A stretch of DNA of 64,000 bases from Fragilaria crotonensis. Its lineage: Eukaryota; Bacillariophyta; Fragilariophyceae; Fragilariales; Fragilariaceae. The translations under genes were made by a program, and so were the position numbers. The DNA lies in contig JAKSYS010000122.1 of NCBI GenBank assembly GCA_022925895.1, positions 49,589 to 113,588 of the forward strand, given 5' to 3'. Under the pieces are notes generated by a model. It was not told the DNA's origin. It made no database searches and was given only the letters and a program-made list of their open reading frames with translations. Position 1 is the first letter of the stretch, and every line of letters begins with the position of its first letter. This document shows positions 53,800-64,000 of the stretch, piece after piece.

Positions 53800-54830
53800 T
53801 TCAATTCACGCCAGTTTGGGTATGGAATGGCCTTATAACCAACAAACTCCATTGCATGACTGCAGAGAGACTAGGAAAGGACAGCAGCAAGGAAGAAATG
53901 TGAGAGGAAATGAACTCAAACAATCATTTACCATTAGCCCCTTTGTTCTGGAAAAATGGTCCTGCAATTGGAAGACTGCACGGATGTTGACAAGACTCTC
54001 TACTATCCTCAATATGACTTTCTAGCTATTTCACTTTGACCACTCTTGCAATCACAATCAAATGCCAGACCGATGATGCACTGCAAGTAAAAGGAATGAA
54101 CACAGGGGAGGATATGGGGGTGAGCAAAATATCACAAAGAAAGAAAGCATAATCAAGGGTGTCGATGGTTACCTCGGGGTACACAGCAATCAAAATTGCG
54201 AGCTCAATGTTGGTGACGTACCATCCATGGCCTTTCTTCCAAGTGACAATGGATCTGACTGGATGATCCCAGATGAACAACACCAGCAAACAAGGAAAGA
54301 TCATTATGGAACAACACTGAAATCACAAAGGAGTACACCAAGCCACAGCTGATCAGAATGCTTCAGCAAAAAGGCATCAACAACCTCAAAGGAAGCAAGC
54401 AACAGATCAAGAACATCATAGACCGCGCAGCAGGCATCTCCCTTTCTGAACAAAACAAGACATCAACAAACGCCGGGAAGGAAATGCGAAAGGAGGGATG
54501 GAGCAGATTCTTAGTATGGAGCAAGAAGGATGGGCCCATCAATCCCAGCCAAGATTAAAAATCTTATACAGTCCATGGAAAAATGATTCAATGGAAGCAG
54601 TAGGGTTGGACAAGAATCTTCAGTACTACCTCATGTCCAACTTCAAGGGTTTTAAGGCCCAATAAACAATGCTTCAAATCAAAGCCACCAAGGAGATGGG
54701 CCTGTTCATGGATCAAACACCAAAATGCCACTGTGACCGTGCTGGGGAAGGGATTGAATACGTCCAGGTGAAGCAGTATAGTAATCAAGATTCCAAAGAG
54801 TCAAGTTGTATGACATCTATTCTGCGATGT
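53800..54830 (+). pseudogene. DDE transposase fragments (plus strand)
   Basis: Pieces in order across several frames: RNVRGNELKQSF with PFVL, then YYPQYDFL and an FDHS-like Asp-His motif (about 53.99-54.05 kb), a SAP-like helix (MLQQKGINNLKGSKQQIKNI, 54358), EGWSRFLVWSKKDGPINPSQ, and finally ATKEMGLFMDQTPKCHCDRA followed by GEGIEY (about 54.67-54.77 kb). There are many stops and frame changes. Same family as the fragments at 52617-52880 and about 4.1-4.6 kb. Confidence 0.6.
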
Positions 54831-55168
54831 CATTTCGTTAGGTTGCATTCTATTCGCTTCCAAGCTCACACCTCGCCATACAACCAAAAACCCAGAACCC
54901 GTCCTAAGTCATGATGTCGTAAACTTGTGTTGTAAAAGTGGAAATGAGTCATCTAATCACATATATTAATGTATACGATGGTGTCCAACACTCTCATGTC
55001 CTTTCCCGTGTACTGTAGTCGTCACCATCACGAGTTAAGTCTTGTTTACTCTCCATCGCCTCACAGATGGGCGCCTGCGGAGAAGGTTGTGACCGTTCAC
55101 CTTCAACAGCCTATTCCTTCTTCGTAGTCTTGGCGATTTGCAAGTCCTTGTCAGGCTCGCACTTGACC

Positions 55169-56936
55169 TTACCTATCCACCTCCTCAACAATAGACGTTA
55201 GCGTGCATCCCACGGTATCGAACATGGCAATAGCAAACTGACGATGAAGAAGTGAGTTGGATGATCGGTTAGCAATGAATCGTTCAAAATGTCTAGCAAA
55301 GAGCACTATTACAAGAAGGCATGGCAGATCGGAATATTCAATGACATACCTCATCTGTTGTGGGGATCCGGGTATTGTCTGCGTCAACATTGCAGAAACA
55401 AACATTATTGAATTCTGGTAAACGCCGCAATTGGTTTCCATCGCCTCGAGTTTCAAGACTCAAAGCCCGTGTAGTGAATGGAATTCCAGGATCAAGCAAT
55501 GAAGTTCCAAGAGCACAATCTCGGCAAGTGTAAAACACTGCGAATATTGAAAGATCGACGATGACGCCGTCAAAGACAACCGATGCCACAGTTCGAAATT
55601 CTGTGTCGCAAAATTTCGACAACAAATCATTCATCGACGTCTTGACCGCATCAGCAAGGAGATCACCGCGCGTAGAACAACCATTCGCATTAAAACGCAA
55701 GATATTTTTGCGAGTGATCATCGTTCCAGGACAGCTCTCGGTCACAACCTCGTCCACCTTGTCAACCTCCGCGTCAAGGTCAGTTATCTTGGTTGCGATA
55801 TATTCATCCAATTTATCCGCCAAGGCAGAATACGTCGGCACGTCGGCCACTGAACCAACTGGACAGGTGCAACTGTTGGCGCTTGTGACAAGGAATCGTT
55901 CTTGTGACTTGCCAACTACAAGATCACGGCTTGGTTTCAACTGACGACGGCGTCGAGAGGCATCATTTCTCAACAACCTTGACCCCGATGAGCATGCCTT
56001 GCATTTAAAGCTCACATTCACCTTGACAGAAAGCCTGGTGGCGAGATTGCGTCGATTTTGATTGGAGGGGATGCTGCCGCCATCAGTCTCGATGACTTCC
56101 GCGACGGCAGCCACAATGAGATGGAAGAAGGGGTCGCACACAGAGGCTTTTGGAACGTTGAGAGAGTTGTACGATTCCACAACACCCTGCGCCAGGCTAT
56201 CCAGTTGTTCAGGAGCAATGGTTTCCTGCTCAACAAGAAGAAGCTGGAGAACGATTGATGATTCAAAAATGTTCTCATCGGTGCACCCTTCGTTGATATC
56301 AGACCATTTCAAAGCCGGAATAAGACTGTTGCCCTTCTTTGCGAGACTTTTCAACTCGTTGTTGTAAGCGATTGTAAAGCTTTCTGCGGTAAACAGCCCT
56401 GCAGATAAGTGTCGCACGTCGTGAATTTCAGGATGGAGAGAAACGTCCTGTGAATCCAAGCCATTGAGCTTCCTCGTTGGGGCATCGTATCGAAAGAGCG
56501 TCGTATTGCTGTCGCATACCTTGCACGTGAAGGTGACATCGAACGATAGGGTGATCTCGCTGGTGCTAAAATCGGATGGAAAAATGCTACCAGGGACGAA
56601 CTTGACGTTGGTGACTGCTAAAGCCAGGCTTTTCCTTCCACCTTTGGAAACAGATCTCTTGGCAAGTCTGTTATAGGCGACAACAAAGGCTTCTTCGTAG
56701 ATGAGAATCTTCTTAGAGCTCACATCGCGCTGTCTTGCGCCCCAAAGTGTCAAGTCAGCTGGACGTGTGAACGTCTTCGTTTTGTCAAGTTCACGAGTAC
56801 TCAGAGTTGTGCTGTCCATTTGCTTGCCACCTTGTACAGTTAGTGCTTGCCAGAAAATAACGGACAGCAGCAGCATCAACTCAAGCATCCTGACCCTCGG
56901 TGACTGCTTCATGCCACACTTGATGGAAATCGACAT
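55169..56936 (-). CDS. Secreted CxxC-module protein, copy 2 (intact, two exons)
   Basis: Exons 56936-55350 and 55237-55169 (intron 112 nt, GTATGT...CAG) give about 551 residues. The start MSISIKCGMKQS follows the copy 1 start; the frame upstream has only a TTG. Signal peptide: LELMLLLSVIFWQALTVQG, then GKQ. Module 1 (about 55-165) ends FTCKVCDSNTTLF. Module 2 (about 190-350) ends FKCKACSSGSRLLRNDASRR followed by RRQL. Module 3 (about 375-505) ends YTCRDCALGTSLL. Then CFCN and the tail FAIAMFDTVGCT. Each module has a helix with a Tyr-Asn or similar (VVAYNRL, IAYNNEL), then two or three beta-strands leading to CxxC. The tetra-arginine after module 2 could be a proprotein-processing site. No known domain is recognised. 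It is the only undamaged member here, so it defines the family. Confidence 0.8.
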
Positions 56937-57074
56937 GCTTGTCTCACTCTTAACAGTCTCTAAGGCGGCCGGTAGATTGCGACGTGATGATATTGATCGC
57001 GTGGTGATGATGCTCTGGAAACGCGCGGGTCTTGCCAAAAAATGGATGAAATTTAGTGCTTTCGGCGTGGATAA

Positions 57075-58010
57075 TGGATCGTGTACTGTCTAGTACTGGT
57101 AGTACTCCTCTAGGATTGTACACTCACCTTATAGTACAGTACTGCGACCTCGTCTACAAAGAAGTAATATGGCACTATACGTACGTCTAATTCCTGTAGA
57201 GAACCAGTACATTGTGCGTACATACAGCACCATTTGGGAACACGTGCCTGGGAGTATCCGACTATCCTGCTATGTACTCGAATCTCAATCAGATTCGTCT
57301 CATCCGTTACGGGGATACTGTTAAATAAATTTCTTCCAATTCTCGGAGTACAAGAGTACTCGAGTACTCGAGTACTCGAGTATTCGAGTACGTCTGCAAA
57401 AGTCTACCTTGCATTCACGAATGTCGCGTTCAACCTTCAGTCATGTAGATCATGGATGTTTCCAGGACAATTAGTCGCAAAATGCCTCATTCGCAAATAA
57501 CCATGATTACCGCCAAAAACGGGTGTTATTTACAATACCAAAGTCTACGTATTACTGTGCATATACTCGGAGTCTCAATACACACAAGTTGTTTATTTGT
57601 AACAACAGGCAATCAGGTTCAAATGAGTTCGGAAGTTTGTATCATTGTTGGCCATACTTCAATATATCATGAATCATGAAGTATCTGAGCACCGACGTCT
57701 GTGTGCATATGGACTCGCGACGTTGGAGTTCTGAGACTCTGCTTGCTGTACAATGCAGTATTTAGAATGTGTATGCATATGTTCACTGCCCTCTGTTCAC
57801 AGCAAACCTCGAAGAAACATAGAGTACTTGTATCTTGTATGTATACTGTAGTATTAACGTACATAGAACTACTATGCATACGGTAGAACTTAAAATGGTG
57901 CAATCAGAGATTTCTGGGTCAAAAGGTACAGTACAGGTGAACGGAGGGGCCTGTAAATAAAAACTGAGCCCAAAATCAGAAGCTGACAAAACGGACCATC
58001 ACCTCCTGAC
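57075..58010. other. Intergenic, palindrome-rich
   Basis: No gene. It includes a run of GAGTACTC palindromes described separately and further GTAC-rich patches at 57080-57140 and 57830-57880. Confidence 0.5.
57352..57390. repeat. Tandem GAGTACTC palindrome array
   Basis: GAGTACTC recurs about every eight bases four or five times (AGTACTCGAGTACTCGAGTA...), so the whole array is self-complementary and could extrude as a cruciform. The last units are slightly changed (GAGTATTC). Confidence 0.75.
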
Positions 58011-58013
58011 GAC

Positions 58014-58066
58014 CTATACCCGACACCCTATACCCGACACCCGATACCCGATACCCGACACCCGAC
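58014..58066 (+). repeat. 7-bp minisatellite, unit CGAYACC
   Basis: CTATACC, CGACACC, CTATACC, CGACACC, CGATACC, CGATACC and CGACACC follow one another without a break. A 7-nt C-rich unit is reminiscent of telomere-type repeats but has another sequence. Confidence 0.8.
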
Positions 58067-58079
58067 CAACTGTATTGCT

Positions 58080-59580
58080 AAATCAGATGAATAGCTTTGC
58101 GGGTGGGGATAGGGGATTGATGGGGATGCTCGTACATCTTGCCACTTACACTGGTGGGGGAATATGCACTTTTTGGTCGCAGTATTGAAACTTGAAACCC
58201 ACCTTCAGGTGCATCGGGAGTACTTTTACACGCTTAATGTAAGCCTGTACCCAAACAAAAATGGCTTGATTCCCAAGTTACTCCACTTGCCATCATCTGC
58301 CTGGTGTCCCTGCCACGGTCGCGTCACTCGACATTTTGGGGCATGAGAGGATGCCTTCGACCACATTCCAAAGAATTCAAATCGGCTTCATTTTGAATGC
58401 AGCACCCGACGATCCTGTTAAATGTATCTGAGCATCAATTGAGGGTGCGTGTGCAGGACGACTTTTCATCTTTGTCCCCCTACGAATCTTTTCTATGGAA
58501 AAATTCTGGTGACGACCAACGGCGACAGTCTTCACAGTCGCCCGACCCCTGCCGCCCTTTGGGATGCTCGTTCTGCCACGAAGCGCAGATTCCAAGAACC
58601 ATGTCATGGAAACGATACCACCCCATTCGTCTGGCTTGATACCACACCCGCGCACAAAGTCATTCTACTGACATCAAACATTGCGCTAGCAGCCCAAGCA
58701 AGACTGGAGTCCGCCCATTGGGGAGCACTCCAGTCATGGAACCATGGGAATTGTTCAAAACGACCGAAGCACGCGGGCGTGGTACAAAGCACGAATCATA
58801 CCAGATAAGGTTGCCATAATACGAGACGGCCAATCGGAAGGAAATGTGAATCAAGTACTGGACAGAGAAACCCTTGGTAATGCCATACGAAGCCTGACCT
58901 AGTTGGGTTGGGATCAGACATGCCATGCCCGAGACGTGTTCCAGGACCAATTACTAACACTTGGAATGGTTCATCTGCTTTGTTGTATCGCCACATGTTG
59001 GCGTAGTGGATGCTTTCCATAAAATTGTATCCTCCTGTTGTAACCCGAAGAAATTCGATGATATTCGATGCCGCATGCAGTGCGTCAATGTTAGGTAATG
59101 ACGGACAATTTCTTCATCTGGAATTCGTTTGGCGCGATGGCCATCAATTTGGGAGGAAGCAAGACTTCAGCACTACCGTAGGCAGGTTTCAGAGAAGAGT
59201 GCAGTGCTGGCCAAGGAGGAATATCACCGGTTTTGACCATTCTGCTATATCTTTGCGCTGAGTTTCAATGTTTCTAAAGATTCCCTGTGGCGAACCTTTT
59301 TGGATCCACCAAAGCAAAAAACTAGTACGCCTTGATACTTCCACTAGTCCATTGATCAATTCAGCCTTCTGACCACTCTGATCCGGAAATGTAAACTGCT
59401 CATGCTCGGATATGATGATGGTAGAAAGTGTCAAGTGAAATCCAAATCTTTCCGGCGCATACCCTCATGTATCATACTTCAAACTCAGTGCGGTAATTGC
59501 ACTCGGTAAGGGCTGAGAGTTTACAGTACAGGGTTAACATTAAAAGACATTGACATCAATGGCCTTATCACGTATATAAT
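58080..59580. other. Possible gene relic, otherwise non-coding
   Basis: On the minus strand the translation reads plausibly in patches and in changing frames (e.g. EFLRVTTGGYNFMESIHYAN near 59.05-58.99 kb; KPDEWGGIVSMTWFLESA near 58.6 kb). I do not recognise the family and there is no continuous frame. Probably a decayed gene or transposon piece. Confidence 0.35.
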
Positions 59581-62500
59581 TCAAACAAGGGTCGTAATAA
59601 AAGGAGTAACCCAGTCCTCCTGCGAGTTTTCAACCGTTATAACTGTGAGGCCAGCAGTAGTAATGCTGGTATCAAATAGGGCCCTCGACTGTGCGACTGT
59701 CGACGTTGTCATGCTTCCAGAATTATCAATGAAGAGACCAACAAACGTTATGTTGGTGGAGGGGCCAGCAATGCCTGCAAGATTACAAATGGTAAACCAA
59801 TCCGATGCTGCATAGCCGCTCACATCGTCTCTGTTCACTATCGCAAAGGTCGTCTTTGTACCAAGTTCAGCAACGAAGCCTTCTGGTTGAAACAGTCCGT
59901 TCCAGCCCGTATTAGGGTTTTGAGGTTGGAGCAAGCAAAAGGGACGGGATGGAAATTGTACCCTAAAGCTGTCCCATTTTGCTGTGATTTCTTCATCACT
60001 GAAATTATTCGACTCGTCGATGACAGCAACGCAGGGGACAACTTGGTCAATTGCCTTGCAATTGCCATCGGTAACGTCACATGCTTGACCGGCTGGACAA
60101 TTCTTTGGAGAGGAAAAACATCCAGTGACAGGATCGCACATGTCGATCGTGCAAGCATTCTTGTCATCGCAGGGGTCAATTGTGTGCTGACACCCTAGAC
60201 CGTTCTCACAAGTGTCGATCGTACAAGGGTTCTGGTCGTCACAGGAGTCAGGTGCCACACAAACTGGAGGATTGGCTGTCCCTTGCTCAGATATTTCGTA
60301 AAGCGTCGCCCCGATTCGGCTTTTGAGTTTATCTCCCAATATATCTACCAACTGTTGATAAGGTATGCGTGCCAAAGGATCGTTGAGACTTCCAGTGAAG
60401 AAAGAATATGACTCGTGAATAGGAATAGCATCGGTACTTACCTCACTCTCGCTTGGTCCGCGGGAATCAATAGTGCCGATGTCGCAAAAGCAGGTGTCGT
60501 TCACGCCACTTAAATGCCGATTCGATCCGCTTACCCCAACTGCAATCCAATCTGCAAGCGCGCGACGAGAAGTAGCATTCGAAAGCAGCTTCATGTCAAA
60601 TGGACAGTCTCGGCAAGTGAAGTCAACGCTGAAGAAATAGATCCAAGAAGAACAGTCGCCAGTACCCCTTCGACGGCTGAGGAATGAAACGGCTGTGACA
60701 TTTCGAGATTGTCGATTGCAAAATTTGGCGAGCAACTCATTCAACGACTCCTTCATCGAATCCTCTGTTATCGATTCATGGTCGCTCATGTTCATCGGGT
60801 CGCCCCGAAGAGCACGCCCTTAGAGTCATGTACGTTGTGCGATTCTCTACTGGGGCAGAACAGTTGTATTCGACGACCTCACTTGTAGAGCCCACACTTG
60901 CGACAAAATTATTCACCTCCGGATTAGTAGCCTTGAGATCTTCGAGTGTCTTGTTGAATGCATCATTGAATTCGAAGCGCGATGGAATTTCGAATTCTGG
61001 TGTACCCGCAGGAGGTTCGGGACATGTGCAAGTATCGACACCTGCACTGATTGCGAAGAGACTTCGACGTGCCATGTGATGCACTGGGTCCAATCTGCGA
61101 CGTCTCGACGCATCATTTTTCAACAACGCCGCTCCCGACTTGCAGTTTTTACACTGATAGCTCACATTCACTTTAACCCTGAGCCTTGTCGACGTCGTTG
61201 CGAGCGCTCGTTGACGCACATTGCTGTAGACGTCATTGCTGCTCACGAGTTCTGCTTCAGCGGAGATGGCTACGCGGAAAAATGGATCGCAAATTGCGCT
61301 GCTATCATAAAGAGAATTGACAGTGTCAACAACGCCTTGCGCAAAACTGGAAAGACCACTTGGAGTAATCAGAGTCGGGTCGCCAGAGCATTCAACCAAG
61401 AATGACGTTTCAATCACCTCACCACACGTTAGTGCTGCCGACGACTCAGATAAACCGTAGAGTGTTAAGCCAGATGCGCTCAACTTAGTAGTCACGAGAC
61501 TCAAAAGCTGGGAAGGAGAATAACGCTGGACGGACAGCAAGTAATGAGTTTTCCACATACTCAGTACAAACACATGATACAAACAACGCAAAGACGTTGT
61601 GAATACATACCACTTCCGACATTCGCCGGCCCTTATTCACCGCATTCACATCACAAACACAAGTCTCTCCTAACGAACGCCGACTCATTCCGTCGGCGCC
61701 CGTTTCTGGGGACCAAGCCAACAGCGCACGGCTGCCTGTAGAATTTGAGAGGATTTTACTGTCCACCTCACAATCTCTGCAATTGAAGTCGACGACGAAC
61801 AAATATCGAGTTCCCGTGCATCCTTCTCCATTAGTGACTGTATCGATGACCCGAACGTCAGTGATGGCCAACGACTCTTGATCGCAGTTCTGCACAATTA
61901 ACTCATTCCACGAAGCTTCGGTTGCATCCGCCACGGCTTGCTGTTGCTCCAAAGATAGCGCACTGGAGCCGCTACAGGCTTGCAAGATCAGTCCAGTTTG
62001 ACGCGCCTGCTGCGGTGGCGTACAATCGAACTCGACGACCTCAGCTACATTGCCCACATTCTTGACAAAGTCAATCTTCCCCTGGGCTGTGAGAAGGGTG
62101 ACGGTTTCCTGGAGAGCACCGCTGAATTCGGATCGCGTTGGTACTTCGAAATCATTTGCACCAACGGGACAATAGCATTCACCAGCACCAACAGTGACTG
62201 CGAGGTTTCTTTGCTCATCGATGTGACGATTGTCCGATTCCAACTGGCGACGCCTTCTACCCGCATCATTTTTCAACAAAGTCGTCCCCGATGAGCATCC
62301 GTTGCACTGATAGCTCACATTGACCTTGATGGTTAGGGTAGTGCTGGCAAGTTCTCGTCGATTGAGAGCGCCCGAAGTAAGAAGTTCGGCGTTGGAAGAA
62401 ACGGCCACCCGGAACAAAGAATCGCAGCTTCCGTCGCGCAAGACGTAGAATGAATTGATTGTTTCCAAAACGCCTTGTGCCAATACAGCAAGGCCCTCCG

Positions 62501-63389
62501 ACGTGGCAGGCTTAGTTGAGTCACCAGTAAATGGGATGATGAACGATGTTTCAAACTGGTTAAGCTGGTTGCTACAGCGTGCCAGGTATAGTTCTGTCCA
62601 TTTCCAAGCTGGAAGGAGCGTACCGGCAGCGCTGCCGACCGCATTCAAATTCCCGACTCTCTTCTCCATCTTCTTCAGCTCCGTATTGAACCGGAGAGTA
62701 AAGCGTTCGGGCGTGAGTGGCAAGCACGTTTGACAACTCCTACTGGGTTTCTTCTGTAGGTTTCTTGAACTGGCTGGACTTGTGGTAGTATCGATTTCGG
62801 AATCAAAATCATCGAGTGCATCAGCACTTGTCGAGTGAGAATAAAAATGTTGCTCAGCCGCAACTTCCCTGTCCCATCCCTCCTCCGTAGTGAGTCGTCG
62901 TTTGGCAACAGTGTTCTTAAACAGCGTGGTATTGCTATTGCACCACTTGCATCTAAAGGTAACTTGGAACACAAGCTTGAGAACCCTGTCAGAGAAGTCT
63001 GCCTTTGGTGACGTAGCATCGTCAACGAATTTCACAGCAGCGACGGTTAAAGGGAGTTGACTACTGCAGACGCCTTTCCTGAGTCTATTGTAGGCCGTCA
63101 GAAACGTTTTTTCGTAGGTACGGATTTTCGTTGGGCTGAGATCATTCAGTCCAGCATCCTGGAGGGTCATGGCAACTCGGCGGTTGAGAAGCCTCTGTTG
63201 ATTCGAACAAACATCCGCAGCGATGCCACTTTGTTGTCCTCTTCTTATCATCATCGGGTATTCGTCCGCGATGTCCGCTTTCATTAGCTGGTTCGCCAAG
63301 CCATGCCACATGACGAGAGAAAGCATCAATAGCATTAGCAATTGATGCGCCCAAGGCCTGCGAGAACGTGAGGTTGCAAAAAAACCCAT
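59581..63389 (-). pseudogene. Secreted CxxC-module protein, copy 3, with CTDC repeats and VWA-like end (one frameshift)
   Basis: Exon 1 is 63389-61611, the intron 61610-61526 (GTATGT...CAG), and exon 2 61525-59581. The start is the ATG at 63389 (MGFFATSRSRRP); the signal peptide is HQLLMLLMLSLVMWHGLA. Five modules end in CxxC: FRCKWCNS, YQCNGCSS (then GRRRRQL), FNCRDCEV, YQCKNCKS (then SRRRRLD) and FTCRDCPF. Modules 4-5 repeat modules 2-3, so the gene grew by internal duplication. Then come two Dictyostelium-type CTDC repeats (DDQNPCTIDTCENGLGC and DDKNACTIDMCDPVTGC, about 60243-60118). The C-terminal domain contains FIDNSGSM (about 59727), the DxSxS metal-binding MIDAS of von Willebrand A/integrin I domains. 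One base is missing near 60790, where the frame changes after ACSSG. A GTAAGT at 60441-60436, where the sister genes have their intron, is read through in frame. Likely an extracellular adhesion or matrix protein of about 1,250 residues. Confidence 0.7.
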
Positions 63390-64000
63390 TCTCAAATACT
63401 CGATGAAGTAAAATGCCTCGAAAGCCCTTCTCGCTTCCCACTTCACTTGGTTCGCAGTATGCTGTCCTTTTAATACACGCGAAAGACGTGTGATCGGATG
63501 TTATGAGCTGCGAACTGCGATGTGAGGATCAATTCACACACCGTGCACACACGATTCGAGGTATGTATGCAAATGCAATGGGCTCAATGGCATGTGCACA
63601 AAGAACTGTCGCTTCAATGGTTGGCGAACTTTTAGGTCATATTGGATAATCCGCGCGCGGCTCTGTTTCCAGACGACGTAGCTTGTCTACTGTCTACGTC
63701 GCACTCTCTACGTCACACAAGGAGCATTCCCGAATATTTAATTGTGTGTCCTCCGTATCAATTGAAGTTATAATAGACATTTTGCGTGGATTTTAGATGA
63801 CTTTTTCGCCTATAATGCTTGGCTCCTCATGATTCCGCTCATGCCTGTGACATTTCCCATCAACGTGCACGACTATGAATGAGCGAAGGCAGGTTTCGCG
63901 GATAAAGAATGCATGCAATTTCGAGAAATTTAACATTTTAAATCCGCGAACTGTAGTAGTCATACTCTGTAGGTGGTAGTTGGTTCTGTTTTGTAGCATA
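63390..64000. other. Upstream region of copy 3, no supported gene
   Basis: Probably the promoter and 5' UTR of the copy 3 gene. No clear regulatory element is recognised. The frame at 63793-63999 runs off the window and shows no domain. Confidence 0.45.

Noticed and set aside
60118-60243. EGF-like or metallothionein-like domain in copy 3
   Set aside because: The spacing CDDxNxCTIDxC...GC fits Dictyostelium CTDC repeats better than EGF.
1-64000. tRNA, rRNA or CRISPR arrays
   Set aside because: No T-loop or anticodon arm pattern, rRNA core, or regularly spaced direct repeats were recognised by eye; a tRNAscan-type search could still find a diverged tRNA.

Overview
The window looks like nuclear DNA of a diatom, probably a raphid pennate; I cannot name the species. 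The signs are a pre-protein with the diatom plastid-targeting signature ASA-FAP (994-1659), short GT-AG introns of about 60-180 nt, several protist transposon families, and RING-finger and secreted Cys-motif gene families. Long stretches between genes are rich in self-complementary words (GTAC, ACCGGT, GAGTACTC).

Layout. 1-5 kb: plastid-targeted protein gene, then mostly non-coding sequence with a transposase relic near 4.1-4.6 kb. 4.9-9.5 kb: a convergent two-gene cassette (473-aa unknown protein; large frame-shifted transposase-like gene). A 5'-truncated non-LTR retrotransposon (9628-14504), bounded by a 17-bp direct repeat, sits just upstream of the transposase-like gene. 15-28 kb: six related genes for membrane-anchored RING-H2 proteins (four in tandem, two more diverged, one frame-shifted), with an ankyrin-repeat gene on the other strand. 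28.4-30.8 kb: a repetitive acidic protein gene, broken by frameshifts, whose last codons spell a CaaX prenylation box and whose 3' end is duplicated. 31.2-36 kb: a second non-LTR retrotransposon, bounded by an 18-bp direct repeat, that has lost its reverse transcriptase. 39.7-45.1 kb: a WD40-like protein and a large coiled-coil protein with a Gly-Arg-rich tail. 45.7-63.4 kb: three related genes, all on the minus strand, for secreted proteins built from repeated modules that each end in a CxxC motif and, in most modules, a basic cluster. The largest adds two Dictyostelium-type CTDC repeats and a von Willebrand A-like MIDAS motif. A 3,879-bp hAT transposon (47686-51564, 22-bp perfect terminal inverted repeats, 8-bp target duplication TACATGTA) and relics of another DDE element separate copies 1 and 2.

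Working picture: two gene families expanded locally here, membrane RING E3-like proteins and secreted modular Cys-motif proteins with a possible adhesion member, in a region heavily remodelled by transposons. The secreted family is the best candidate for an undescribed system.

Caution: many otherwise well-kept reading frames, in host genes as well as in transposons, are broken by single-base indels. Some of these may be uncorrected sequencing errors rather than true decay. Families were assigned by reading motifs; no database search was run.
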